Shown piece by piece: positions 42,087 to 50,851 of a stretch of DNA of 64,000 nucleotides. A model generated the notes under the pieces. It was not told where the DNA came from. It searched no databases and saw only the letters and a program-made list of their open reading frames with translations. The stretch covers positions 1 through 64,000 of the forward strand of contig JAYZDF010000029.1 of assembly GCA_036337945.1 (NCBI GenBank). Reading direction: 5' to 3'. The position numbers and the translations under genes are program-made. The first letter of the stretch is position 1. Each line of letters begins with the position of its first letter. This DNA comes from JAYZDF01 sp036337945 (lineage in GTDB: Bacteria; Myxococcota; Kuafuiibacteriia; Kuafuiibacteriales; Kuafuiibacteriaceae).

Positions 42087-43006
42087 TTGTCTTTCAGCGA
42101 GGCCAACACATTGTCTGCGCCTTGTTCTAAAACAATATTCGCAACAGAAATCCCAACTGAGAGTGCATCACTGACTGGTCCTTTTGACTCGGCACGGTAA
42201 ATTGTTTTTCCATCTAAACTCGCAACGAGTCCTTTGAGATGAATCTCTGAACCGTCCACTGTGGCATGGCCCGCGATAGGAACTTGGCAGCCTCCTTCCA
42301 GCTTAGCCAAAAAGCCACGTTCACACTCAGCGCATGCCCGAGTGTCACGGTCATCTAACGCCGACACAATTGCGTTGGTATCGTCATCGTCGATTCTTGT
42401 TTCAACAGCGAGAATTCCTTGTCCGACTGCGGGCAAACACATCTCTTGACTGATAATTTCGGAAACAAATTCTTCCATGCGCAACCGCTTTAGCCCCGCA
42501 TACGCGAGAATGGTCCCATGCATGTTTTCTTCCTTCATCCGTCGGATTCTTGTTTGCACATTGCCTCGGATTGGAACAATCTCTAAATCCGGTCGGTGGT
42601 GGAGGAATTGCGCAGCTCGCCTCAAAGAAGATGTCCCTATCCGCGCTCCTTTTGGTAACGTTTCAAAGGTGAATCCTTGTGGTGAAACAAGCGCATCTCT
42701 CGGGTCCTCTCGCTTCGGGTAAGCTGTGATCACGAGACCGTCCGGCAAGGTCGTTGGGACGTCTTTCAAGGAATGAACTGCAACCTGAGCTCGACCATCA
42801 AGAAGAGCATTCTCAATCTCTTTTACGAAAAGGTCTTTACCGCCGACTTTAGACAGCGCCTTATCAAGTATTCGATCTCCTTTCGTGGTCATACCAAGCA
42901 ATGACACTTCAAGACCAAGTTGAGCCTCTCTCATGAGCTGCGCAACGTGCTCTGCTTGCCAAAGCGCTAAAGGGCTCTCGCGAGTAGAAATACACTTCTT
43001 ACTCAA
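42083..43006 (-). CDS. hemC: Hydroxymethylbilane synthase (porphobilinogen deaminase)
   Basis: 307 residues. Joins four porphobilinogens to the linear tetrapyrrole. Motifs: STRESPLALWQAEHVAQLM, VHSLKDVPTTLPDGL, GTSSLRRAAQ, and the dipyrromethane cofactor Cys in LEGGCQVPIAGH. Overlaps both hemA and hemD by 4 bases (ATGA). Confidence 0.95.
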   Translation of the reverse strand: MSKKCISTRESPLALWQAEHVAQLMREAQLGLEVSLLGMTTKGDRILDKALSKVGGKDLFVKEIENALLDGRAQVAVHSLKDVPTTLPDGLVITAYPKREDPRDALVSPQGFTFETLPKGARIGTSSLRRAAQFLHHRPDLEIVPIRGNVQTRIRRMKEENMHGTILAYAGLKRLRMEEFVSEIISQEMCLPAVGQGILAVETRIDDDDTNAIVSALDDRDTRACAECERGFLAKLEGGCQVPIAGHATVDGSEIHLKGLVASLDGKTIYRAESKGPVSDALSVGISVANIVLEQGADNVLASLKDK

Positions 43007-44343
43007 GTTCCTGACTCCGATTTTTTGTTTATCGGTACAACCGTAGCCGCGGGTTCTTGCTCAACATCGATAGATTCTTCGGAATCAGAGCTATCAACGC
43101 TCAGATCGAATAGTTTCTGCGTAAAATCAACGAAAGGCCCAGGGTCGCCCTGCTCGCCAGCTGAACGCAGTTGCTTGAGCACTGGATGAAGAAGTTTATT
43201 TGTCACCGCATTGGCTGTTGCATCGAGTTTGGAACCAGATAGTACACCTCCGCGCCGAAGTTCCTCTTGAGCCAGTTTGAACGTTCGCTGTCGCAACGCT
43301 TTCACTGTCGGCACCACCAACTGTGCCCGGTTCCATTTCACAAACTCTTCTAGTTCAGCGGCAATAAGTTGCTCAGCAGCTAACGCTTCTTTCGCTCGGC
43401 TCGCGCGGTTATCACGGATAACATCTTGCAGATCATCTACATCGTACACGAAAACGTTTTCTAGTTCGTCTAACGCGGGATCGATATCGCGCGGCACAGC
43501 AATATCTACGAAAAGTATCGGACGGTATCTTCTGCGACGAACGACTCCGCTCATCATTCTCTTATCAACAATGTATTCAGGTGACGCGGTTGAAGAAATG
43601 ACAATATCACAGTCCACCAATTGTTCGGCAATATCTGAGAGAGGATGTGCGTTACCGTCTACTTGAGCCGCCAACTCTTGCGCTCGCGCCAGTGAACGGT
43701 TGGCCACGCGAATTTCTTGAATACCCGAGTTTCGAAGGTGTTTCGCTGCAAGAACGGACATTTTCCCAGCACCGATGACCAAGACTTTTTTACCCGCTAA
43801 GCTATCAAAGATTTCTTTGCCAAGCTCAACCGCCGCAAAACTCATAGAAACAGCGTTCTCCGCGATTCCGGTTTCCGTACGAACTCGTTTGGCGACATAG
43901 AATGCCTTCTCGAAGATTTTGTTCAGTTTAGGCCCGACGGTTCCGGTATTTCGCGCAAGTTGGTAGGCTTCTTTCACCTGCCCCAAGATCTGGGGCTCAC
44001 CGACTACCATCGAATCTAAAGATGACGACACTCTGAACAAATGACTGAATGCATCGGGGCCGTAGTGTGTGTATAGATGAGGAGCAAGATCTTCTTCTGC
44101 AAGTCCGGTCTCTTTCGATACTTGCCCCCAAATACGTTTCACACAATCTTGCGCTAGGTCCGAGCAACACACGTAGAGTTCGACTCGATTACAGGTAGAA
44201 ATGATGATAATTTGCTCTAAGGATTCAAGCTCTGAGAAACGCCGAAGAGCAAGCTTCACCGGCGTGACCACTTTGGCCAAGGATTCTCGAACCTCTAAAG
44301 GCGCGGTGTGATGCGAAAGACCCGTGATAAAGAACCGAACCAT
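43003..44343 (-). CDS. hemA: Glutamyl-tRNA reductase
   Basis: 446 residues from the ATG at 44343, chosen because it has a perfect AGGAGG site and overlaps the upstream stop (TAATG); a longer frame to 44502 lies inside the ccsA-like gene. It makes glutamate-1-semialdehyde, the first step of the C5 haem pathway. Motifs: FFITGLSHHTAPLEVRES, catalytic Cys in ISTCNRVELYV, FRVSSSLDSMVVGEPQILGQ, NADPH-binding VLVIGAGKMSVLAAKHL and VFVYDVDDLQ. hemL, hemB and hemE are not in the window. Confidence 0.95.
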   Translation of the reverse strand: MVRFFITGLSHHTAPLEVRESLAKVVTPVKLALRRFSELESLEQIIIISTCNRVELYVCCSDLAQDCVKRIWGQVSKETGLAEEDLAPHLYTHYGPDAFSHLFRVSSSLDSMVVGEPQILGQVKEAYQLARNTGTVGPKLNKIFEKAFYVAKRVRTETGIAENAVSMSFAAVELGKEIFDSLAGKKVLVIGAGKMSVLAAKHLRNSGIQEIRVANRSLARAQELAAQVDGNAHPLSDIAEQLVDCDIVISSTASPEYIVDKRMMSGVVRRRRYRPILFVDIAVPRDIDPALDELENVFVYDVDDLQDVIRDNRASRAKEALAAEQLIAAELEEFVKWNRAQLVVPTVKALRQRTFKLAQEELRRGGVLSGSKLDATANAVTNKLLHPVLKQLRSAGEQGDPGPFVDFTQKLFDLSVDSSDSEESIDVEQEPAATVVPINKKSESGT

Positions 44344-45215
44344 TACACGACCTCCTGTCCGTGAACGGTTGTGCCAGTGACACCCAATCCGATAAAGGTC
44401 ATCAAAATCGCAATTACGCAACAAATGGTCAACCAAGCCGCCTTGCGGCCTCTCCAACCGATGATCAGTCGTGCATAGAGCATCGCCGCGTACGTAACCC
44501 ACACCGCCGCACTGACAACATTACGCGTGTCCCAGCTCCATAAGTCGCCGGACGTAACCTTCCCGTAGACCATTCCGGAGATGATACCCAAGGTCATGAG
44601 AGGGAAACCGAATTTGAACAACCAAACGTTGACTCGGTCGAGTGCCTCAAGTGCCGGCAGTTGAGTCATACCTGTATTCGAACCCCAGCCGTCTCCCGTC
44701 CGTCGGGTTCCCGGCTTACCTTTGGACTTCTTGCGTTTCCTCTTTCTAATGCGTCGCTCCTGAAGCAAATATACAGAGGCCGTAATTCCGGCGACGACAA
44801 ACGCTGAATCTCCGAGTAAGGCCATCCCAATGTGCGCACTCAGCCAAATGGATTTTAGACTCTCAGGTGCTTCGGCAACGGACTTCAGGTTACTTGAAAT
44901 AAGAACCATCAAACTTACAAGCGGCATAGCTAGCCACGCAACTTGCGGTACACCGCCCCGAAACGCCACGACGAGTGAGATTGAAAGCAGCAAAAAGCCA
45001 AATACCGATAGCGCATCGTGAGCATCTGCTAACGGAAAAGCGGATAGTTCGACCATCCGCCCCCCAACGGCAAGCGCGTGAAAGATGACCGAAGTAACAA
45101 CCAACATCATCACTCGTTTCGCGCCCGAATCGGAAGGCCGCAAAATATGAAGAACTACCGCGAGTGTGCCTATCGCATACACAAGGGCGCTGAGCTGTAG
45201 TAAGGCAGTCGGCAT
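44343..45215 (-). CDS. CcsA/HemX-like cytochrome c assembly membrane protein
   Basis: 290 residues with about eight membrane segments. The family signature around the haem site is visible as GDLWSWDTRNVVSAAVW (a WxWD-type motif) and conserved histidines lie in the helices (LSAHIGMALLGDSAF). It belongs to the CcsA/CcmC family; when upstream of hemA such genes are often called hemX. It may handle haem for c-type cytochromes or affect HemA levels. A basic loop (RRIRKRKRKKSKGK) is unusually long. Confidence 0.85.
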   Translation of the reverse strand: MPTALLQLSALVYAIGTLAVVLHILRPSDSGAKRVMMLVVTSVIFHALAVGGRMVELSAFPLADAHDALSVFGFLLLSISLVVAFRGGVPQVAWLAMPLVSLMVLISSNLKSVAEAPESLKSIWLSAHIGMALLGDSAFVVAGITASVYLLQERRIRKRKRKKSKGKPGTRRTGDGWGSNTGMTQLPALEALDRVNVWLFKFGFPLMTLGIISGMVYGKVTSGDLWSWDTRNVVSAAVWVTYAAMLYARLIIGWRGRKAAWLTICCVIAILMTFIGLGVTGTTVHGQEVV

Positions 45216-45380
45216 AAGTATCGTTACATCAACAAAAGTGTCTCATGGGCCACAAATAGTGCAAACCCCTAATCCACAACTATTTTACCTCGATATGCTT
45301 CAAAGAGCGAAGAAGTAAAGACGTCGGAGGAATACTTTGGTACCCATCGGCTGTTCACGGTGTTGGACAGGAGGAACATT

Positions 45381-45710
45381 ATGGCAAGTGAATCATTAGT
45401 CAATTTTGAAGAAAACAACTTCGACAGCGAAGTTCTCAACTCAGAGATCCCAGTACTCGTAGACTTTTGGGCTCCTTGGTGTGCACCGTGTCGCGCAATC
45501 GCTCCAAGCGTCGAGGCACTCGCAGACGAATATGCTGGGAAGGTCAAAGTTGGTAAGCTGAATATTGACGATAATCCTACTATTCCAGGAAAGTACGGCA
45601 TTCGTAGTATCCCAACCCTTTTGGTATTCAAGGGTGGCGACGTGGTCGACCAACAGGTTGGCGGCGTTAACAAAGCAGCTATCGAAGGGATGATCAAAAA
45701 GGCACTCTAA
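45381..45710 (+). CDS. trxA: Thioredoxin
   Basis: 109 residues. The start at ATG 45381 is set by a strong GGAGGAA site; a TTG at 45360 is rejected. Motifs: VLVDFWAPWCAPCRAIAPSV with the redox pair WCAPC, KVGKLNIDDNPTIPGKYGI, and the cis-Pro strand SIPTLLVFKGG. A cytosolic disulfide reductase. The Mrr-like gene follows 1 base after the stop. Confidence 0.95.
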   Translation: MASESLVNFEENNFDSEVLNSEIPVLVDFWAPWCAPCRAIAPSVEALADEYAGKVKVGKLNIDDNPTIPGKYGIRSIPTLLVFKGGDVVDQQVGGVNKAAIEGMIKKAL

Positions 45711-45711
45711 A

Positions 45712-46227
45712 GTGTTTATTCTTGTATTTCTCGCAATCATTATCGGTTTTGTGCTGATCGCTCTCATCGGAGCAACGTCACCTCCTGTAGAGCACCCCGA
45801 TTTTACATCCGGTGCTGACCACGCGAACCTATTCGACCTGAGCGCAGACCAGCTGGGCCGCATCGTAGGACTCCTAATCAGCAAGATGGGTCTTGAACTT
45901 GATCGTGCTTCAGGTGGAAGCGGCGGTGAGGTGGAAATATACGCAATTAACCCGACCCCGCTTACTGGTGGAAAGATACTTATCCACTGTCTTCCCGCAC
46001 CGAGCGAAGATGGAAAAGTGAATGGATTACGCGTCGCCCAATTTATTCGTGCGACACGCAGCGCTTACGTATCGAAGGGGCTGCTTTTCACGACCGGTGA
46101 TATTACGCCTGATGGACGACTTGAAGCAGAAGACAGCCCAGTCGAACTCTTCGACCGTATGCAGCTTGCTTCATTGATAGAGGAGCACATCGGCGAGCTT
46201 ACGCCTGAGCTACTGTCCGAGCTGTAA
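45712..46227 (+). CDS. Membrane-anchored Mrr/restriction-endonuclease-like protein, degenerate active site
   Basis: 171 residues from a GTG one base after trxA. One N-terminal membrane segment (FILVFLAIIIGFVLIALIGA) is followed by a domain whose layout follows the Mrr_cat restriction-endonuclease fold: DQLGRIVGLLISKMGLELDR, a core strand with GEVEIYAINPTPLTGGKILI, RVAQFIRATRSAYVSKGLLF and VELFDRMQLASLIEEH. The expected D...QxK nuclease motif is not intact: Glu is present but the (Q/E)xK strand reads HCL. So it may bind nucleic acid or protein without cutting. The assignment is from fold pattern only. Confidence 0.7.
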   Translation: MFILVFLAIIIGFVLIALIGATSPPVEHPDFTSGADHANLFDLSADQLGRIVGLLISKMGLELDRASGGSGGEVEIYAINPTPLTGGKILIHCLPAPSEDGKVNGLRVAQFIRATRSAYVSKGLLFTTGDITPDGRLEAEDSPVELFDRMQLASLIEEHIGELTPELLSEL

Positions 46228-46234
46228 AGTACCT

Positions 46235-48637
46235 TTATTCTGCTGGCGGCGGAGTTCCTAGTCCACACAGCTCACGCACATTTTCATGATACCTTTGCGC
46301 AGTCCCTGCAGCTAAATAGCTCCTGCATGCGAGCTTAGCATCGGGCTGCTGCATTGCCTCTAGCTTTGAGAGTGTACGAATGACCTGATACCAGCCATCG
46401 AGCTGCCCGAATTCGGCAGCCTTTTTGAAACATTTAATCGCAACGAGTTCTTCACCCAGTTTTTCCTTCAATTTGCCGTACTCCATCAGGACCTCAGCTT
46501 GAACATTGGTGGAATATCGAGTCATATTTTCGATGGCTTTTTCGAGAGACTTAAGGGCACCTTTCTCGTCGCTCATCGCGCGCATATAAACCGCTTGTTG
46601 GACCAAAGCGCGAACATGTTCGCTGCTACTTTTGACAAACTCTTCATGGAACTTAGCACCCTCGGGAGATTTTCGTTGAGCGAGCATTCGTCCTTTCACC
46701 ACGAGCGCATCAATATTCGAAGGATTGCCTTTTAGTACGACCTCGAGGCGCTTTGATGCATCGTCATATTTCCTAGCCGCGATCTCTGCTTCGGCCACAC
46801 CAATGAGAAACGCTGGGCGATTGGGCTCTAGTGATAGTGCTTGCTTGAGTGGCACAATCGCTTTTTCTGGCCTACCAAGCTTTAGAAGCCATTTTCCTTT
46901 GCCATATGGGAAGTCCGCGTTTTTTGGATCTTTTTCTACCGCGTCTTTGTATGCAATTTCCGCCGCAGCATCTTCACCCGCCGAGCGAAGGACTTCACTT
47001 CGAGCATACTCTGCTAGCGCTCTGTTCTGCTCTGACACGTCTTTTGGGTACTTACGCAGAAACTCTCGAAACGCTTTGATGTCCTGATCACTCTGAGCCA
47101 ATTGTCCGCGCTGAAGTCGAACGAGCGCTCTTTCGATGCGCGCCGTGGGGTGGTCTCCACCGCCGGCCATTTTCAGCGCCTTTGTATAATGAAATTCAGC
47201 TTTACCTAATCGGCCTGCTCTAAAATATGCTCTCGCGCTAAGCACCCGGGCTCGGATGCTAGAAGGCTGGCGCTTCGTAACCTTTATCAAGTGCTTTACG
47301 GCACGTTCGTAATTACCAATTTCTAATTCGGCAAGGCCGAGGGTCATTTCAGCGATGGAGGCCTCTCCGCCCTGCTCTGTGACTTGCTTTAGGTAAGGCC
47401 TAAGCGATTCATAAGCTTCTTGACCACCCTTCACCCGGTCTTCGTTTCCGTACAGAAGACGCAATCCCTTTGCGGCTTGAGTATAAGAGACATTCGGCGC
47501 GTGCTTTTCAGCGGACGCTAGCGTTTGGTCCAATTCGTTTACACGGGCAAAATCACCGTGTTCGCCCCACAAGATAGCGTACACCCTAGCTAAGTGACCA
47601 AGCGTTAATGGGTGCTTCGAATCATATTCTTGAATAATGCGTTCATAGGTCTTTGCAGCAGACTGGTAACCTCGAAAAGTATCCTGCTTTTCCGCACGCT
47701 TGCCCTGAACCGTAAGCTTCGCAATTTCTTCGGTCCGATTTTTCTCATAAAACCGATACGCGACGATACCCCCGACCAGAATCAAACAAATGAAAACCAA
47801 AGCTACAGACAAAGCTGGGTTTCCTTTCTTTTCCCCCGTGTTAGCTACCTCATTTGCTAACGCCTCGAGTTCATCTTCTCCTTCTAGCTTTTGCCTTCCC
47901 ATGGGCGCCACGCTGCCGTAGCCCGGAGGCGGCGTGGAAATGGAGGGCGGCCCGAAAGAAACATAGCGAGGGTCAGCAGGAGCAACAGAGCCTGAACCTG
48001 CAGCCGTTCCAGAACCTGGAAACGCAGGCGGAATCGAGCCTGGATATGCAACCGGATTAGGGATGCCAGAAGCAACATCTGGAACAGGTAGATGCGACGG
48101 TGTTCGCGACGGAAAAGCGGGAGGCTGAGTCGGCATGTTTGGCGACACAGCAGCGACCGGAGGCGCGATTTCGACTCCTCTCTCCCTCAAAGCCTCCAAG
48201 ATCTTTTCGTCATTCGGCAGCTTTTCGTAGATAAGTTTTAGATCGGCGACAGCACCGGCTTCATCCCCACTTTGCTGCCTAATTTCTGAACGGGCCCAAA
48301 GGTACTGTGTTTCTCCGGGGGTTGAAGCAATGACTCCATCGAGGTGTTTAAGCGCGCGACTATATTTTTTCTGAGCACCATAAATCTTCGCGAGTAAAAT
48401 CTGACCTGAAACTGAACCGGGCTGCGTCTTCAATCCTTTCTTGCAGACCACCATGGCCTCCATGTATCGACCAGCCTCCAGATAGGCTACGCACAAAGTT
48501 TCAAAGTCTCCAGACTTTGGATTTTGGGAAAAAGCGAGCTCCAAGTCTGCAATGGTAGAGGTGCCTCTTTTGGATCTGCGGCGCTCAGGAGTTGATGACG
48601 GTGCGCTGCTATTCGATGGATTCTCGGAATCTGACAT
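46235..48637 (-). CDS. Large TPR-repeat membrane protein
   Basis: 800 residues. The N-terminal cytoplasmic part has TPRs (FETLCVAYLEAGRYMEAMVV) and a Pro/Gly-rich linker (about 155-255). One membrane segment (LSVALVFICLILVGGIVAYRF, near 275-295) is followed by 500 residues of TPRs (RAYFRAGRLGKAEFHYTKAL). The long C-terminal repeat domain is probably periplasmic. The role is unknown; such proteins act as assembly scaffolds. A perfect 14-base palindrome lies 18 bases upstream of its start. Confidence 0.85.
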   Translation of the reverse strand: MSDSENPSNSSAPSSTPERRRSKRGTSTIADLELAFSQNPKSGDFETLCVAYLEAGRYMEAMVVCKKGLKTQPGSVSGQILLAKIYGAQKKYSRALKHLDGVIASTPGETQYLWARSEIRQQSGDEAGAVADLKLIYEKLPNDEKILEALRERGVEIAPPVAAVSPNMPTQPPAFPSRTPSHLPVPDVASGIPNPVAYPGSIPPAFPGSGTAAGSGSVAPADPRYVSFGPPSISTPPPGYGSVAPMGRQKLEGEDELEALANEVANTGEKKGNPALSVALVFICLILVGGIVAYRFYEKNRTEEIAKLTVQGKRAEKQDTFRGYQSAAKTYERIIQEYDSKHPLTLGHLARVYAILWGEHGDFARVNELDQTLASAEKHAPNVSYTQAAKGLRLLYGNEDRVKGGQEAYESLRPYLKQVTEQGGEASIAEMTLGLAELEIGNYERAVKHLIKVTKRQPSSIRARVLSARAYFRAGRLGKAEFHYTKALKMAGGGDHPTARIERALVRLQRGQLAQSDQDIKAFREFLRKYPKDVSEQNRALAEYARSEVLRSAGEDAAAEIAYKDAVEKDPKNADFPYGKGKWLLKLGRPEKAIVPLKQALSLEPNRPAFLIGVAEAEIAARKYDDASKRLEVVLKGNPSNIDALVVKGRMLAQRKSPEGAKFHEEFVKSSSEHVRALVQQAVYMRAMSDEKGALKSLEKAIENMTRYSTNVQAEVLMEYGKLKEKLGEELVAIKCFKKAAEFGQLDGWYQVIRTLSKLEAMQQPDAKLACRSYLAAGTAQRYHENVRELCGLGTPPPAE

Positions 48638-48654
48638 ATTTTACTTTCAGCCCA

Positions 48655-48668
48655 ACTAACGCGTTAGT
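48655..48668. repeat. Perfect 14-base palindrome upstream of the TPR membrane protein
   Basis: ACTAACGCGTTAGT is its own reverse complement, 18 bases upstream of the start codon of the leftward TPR gene. This placement fits an operator or translation-control site. The rest of the 230-base gap to the gene at 48868 shows no other clear feature. Confidence 0.5.
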
Positions 48669-48867
48669 CGTACGTCTGAAATATCAGGACATGGATGGTT
48701 AGGTCAAAATCCCAGCGCTTAGAAATGACACCGATCTACACTTGTTTTTAGACCAACTCCTGCGAATACGCCCTACTCTCATCACGGCCTTGCGAGGATA
48801 TAGAAGTTCTGTCAGACTTTGTTCCTAGAGGGCGATAGCTTATATTGTTCTCAAACCCAGGTAGTTT

Positions 48868-49074
48868 ATGGCTGTTCGTCCAAAAGGTCCCGTTGATAGG
48901 ACCGCAAATATGTCACCCGCTCAACTTGAGATATGTAAATCTGTCATTGATGCGACCGCAGTGATTACGAGCTCGATGGTTCAGGTCTCGAACGAGAAGA
49001 ACCCTGCAAAAATTAGCGAAGCCTACAAAGTGATCTTTAAGTCCATTATGGAGACGGTGCGAAGCGCTGGATAA
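48868..49074 (+). CDS. Small hypothetical protein
   Basis: 68 residues: a basic N-terminus and two predicted helices (PAQLEICKSVIDATAVITSS and ISEAYKVIFKSIMETVRS). No family recognised. It ends 2 bases before the convergent HhH gene. Support is moderate: a reasonable length for its setting, a distinct strand, and no competing frame. Confidence 0.55.
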   Translation: MAVRPKGPVDRTANMSPAQLEICKSVIDATAVITSSMVQVSNEKNPAKISEAYKVIFKSIMETVRSAG

Positions 49075-49076
49075 CA

Positions 49077-49472
49077 CTAGTATACCCTGAAGTATTCCTC
49101 GATTTTCCGAAGCTTCGCGGGACCGATACCGCGAATTGCTCTCAGCTCCGCTAATTTTCTGATCGCGGGGACCTCTTTTTCATTTCGCCAAGCAGCAAAC
49201 CTTTTAGATATAGTTCTTCCGATGCCAGGAACGATGGCGAGGTCTTTTGCAGACGCTCTATTGATGTCCATACGATCCCCTAACAACAAACGTCGAACTT
49301 GAGGTTTCGCTACCATGGATTTCCGCAGCTGACGTACCTGCTGTAACTCACGCTCCAAGAGTTCAGACTGGAGCCTTGCCTCATTGTCATGAGATATAAG
49401 CGCGAATAATGAAGCCGTCAGTAAAAGCAGCGCGCTCGCCAGAAGTCTTCGAATTTCAATGGGACTCAACAA
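49077..49472 (-). CDS. ComEA-like helix-hairpin-helix DNA-binding protein
   Basis: About 131 residues if started at a TTG near 49472; the open frame extends to 49622 but that would run 107 bases into lysC. A membrane segment (RRLLASALLLLTASLFALI) is followed by a coiled coil and two helix-hairpin-helix motifs (DINRASAKDLAIVPGIGRTI and ELRAIRGIGPAKLRKIEEYF), as in ComEA, which binds incoming DNA outside the inner membrane in natural transformation. No other competence gene is in the window. Start uncertain. Confidence 0.75.
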   Translation of the reverse strand: MLSPIEIRRLLASALLLLTASLFALISHDNEARLQSELLERELQQVRQLRKSMVAKPQVRRLLLGDRMDINRASAKDLAIVPGIGRTISKRFAAWRNEKEVPAIRKLAELRAIRGIGPAKLRKIEEYFRVY

Positions 49473-49515
49473 ATTTACGCGCTCATGCAGTCTAGGAATC
49501 GAGCGGCGAAGTCCG

Positions 49516-50772
49516 CTACTCTGCCAGACGAGCGGAACTTCTTTCTGAGGGCGAAAGATGTAACTCGAAGGCACGATGCAAAGAGCGCACCGCGAGTTCC
49601 GCGTACTTGTCTTCAATGACAACGCTAATTTTGATTTCGGAAGTCGAGATCATCTGGATATTAATGCGTTCGTCCGCAAGAATCTGAAACATTCGTGTCG
49701 CCACGCCCGCATGGCTTCTCATGCCAATCCCGACTACAGACAGCTTAGCGATGGTGTCATCGTGCTCGACTCGTTCAATTCCGACCTCCGCTGCGAGTTT
49801 TTCCATCAGCTCCACGGCTCGAGACAGGTCAGAACGGGGCACCGTAAAGGTAAGATCAGTCTTCGTATCCTGTGATATGTTTTGAATAATCATATCAACA
49901 ACAATTCCCGCATCTGACAGAGGCGTAAAACATTTCGTCGCGATGCCCGGGATATCTGGCACATTTCTAAGTGCGATTTTTGCTTCGTTTCGGTCACACG
50001 AAACGCCTGATACTAAAATGTGTTCCATATCTGAATCTTCCTCTGTTACTAATGTCCCTTGAGAGCGAGTGAAACTTGAACGAACCCGAAGTGGGACACC
50101 GTATTTCATTCCCATTTCGACACTTCTAATCTGTAAGACTTTGGCCCCGGCGGATGCCATCTCTAACATCTCCTCGTAGGCAATCTTTTCCAAGCAACTT
50201 GCATCTCTGCAAATTCGTGGGTCTGCCGTATAGACCCCATCGACGTCTGTATAGATATCACAAGCTCCCGACAATGCTGCGGCAATAGCGACGGCCGTCG
50301 TGTCTGAGCCACCTCTCCCTAAGGTCGTTACCTCTCCAGAGTCACTCGTACCCTGGAATCCTGCGGCAACAACCACCTCATCGTTCGCGAATGCTCTTTC
50401 AAAGGTCTCTGTATCGATACCTAGAATTCGAGCTCGAGTATGATCCTCTGTCGTCTTCATACCCATTTGAAAGCCCAACAGTGAACGAGCGGGGACACCG
50501 CTCTCATTCAGAATCATCGCTAGCATCGCGGCGGACACTTGTTCTCCGGTTGCAACCATACAATCCAGTTCTCTTGGAGTTGGCGCCTTAACCGCTTTGT
50601 GCGCGAGTTCGAGCAATCGATTCGTTTCCCCGGACATCGCACTGACCACGACGACAAGATTCTTACCGCTCGCTTTCTCATCTCGTATTATCTCGGCAAC
50701 GTTTCGCATTCTATCAAGGTCACCAACCGAGGTTCCGCCAAACTTGAGAACTAATGTCGATAAATCACTCAC
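49516..50772 (-). CDS. lysC: Aspartate kinase
   Basis: 418 residues. Phosphorylates aspartate, the first step towards lysine, threonine, methionine and diaminopimelate. Kinase motifs: LVLKFGGTSVGDLDRM at the N-terminus, VATGEQVSAAMLAMIL, TTLGRGGSDTTAVAIAAAL and TDVDGVYTADPRI. The C-terminal two ACT domains (about 265-400; NVPDIPGIATKCFTPLSDAG and SVVGIGMRSHAGVATRMFQI) provide feedback control, probably by lysine and/or threonine. A single-function enzyme, not fused to homoserine dehydrogenase. Confidence 0.95.
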   Translation of the reverse strand: MSDLSTLVLKFGGTSVGDLDRMRNVAEIIRDEKASGKNLVVVVSAMSGETNRLLELAHKAVKAPTPRELDCMVATGEQVSAAMLAMILNESGVPARSLLGFQMGMKTTEDHTRARILGIDTETFERAFANDEVVVAAGFQGTSDSGEVTTLGRGGSDTTAVAIAAALSGACDIYTDVDGVYTADPRICRDASCLEKIAYEEMLEMASAGAKVLQIRSVEMGMKYGVPLRVRSSFTRSQGTLVTEEDSDMEHILVSGVSCDRNEAKIALRNVPDIPGIATKCFTPLSDAGIVVDMIIQNISQDTKTDLTFTVPRSDLSRAVELMEKLAAEVGIERVEHDDTIAKLSVVGIGMRSHAGVATRMFQILADERINIQMISTSEIKISVVIEDKYAELAVRSLHRAFELHLSPSERSSARLAE

Positions 50773-50851
50773 CGTGCTGCAGCATAAACATCAAATGTTC
50801 CAAAGGGCTAGTGTAAGTGCCCTCATTTTCATTCCAGACATCCAGAGGTTC

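Noticed and set aside
44344..44502. N-terminal extension of hemA by 53 codons
   Set aside because: It lies inside the ccsA-like gene, while the ATG at 44343 has AGGAGG and starts with the conserved HemA N-terminus.
46725..47087. Plus-strand frame of 120 codons opposite the large TPR gene
   Set aside because: Shadow of TPR codons on the minus strand; no ribosome site or family match.
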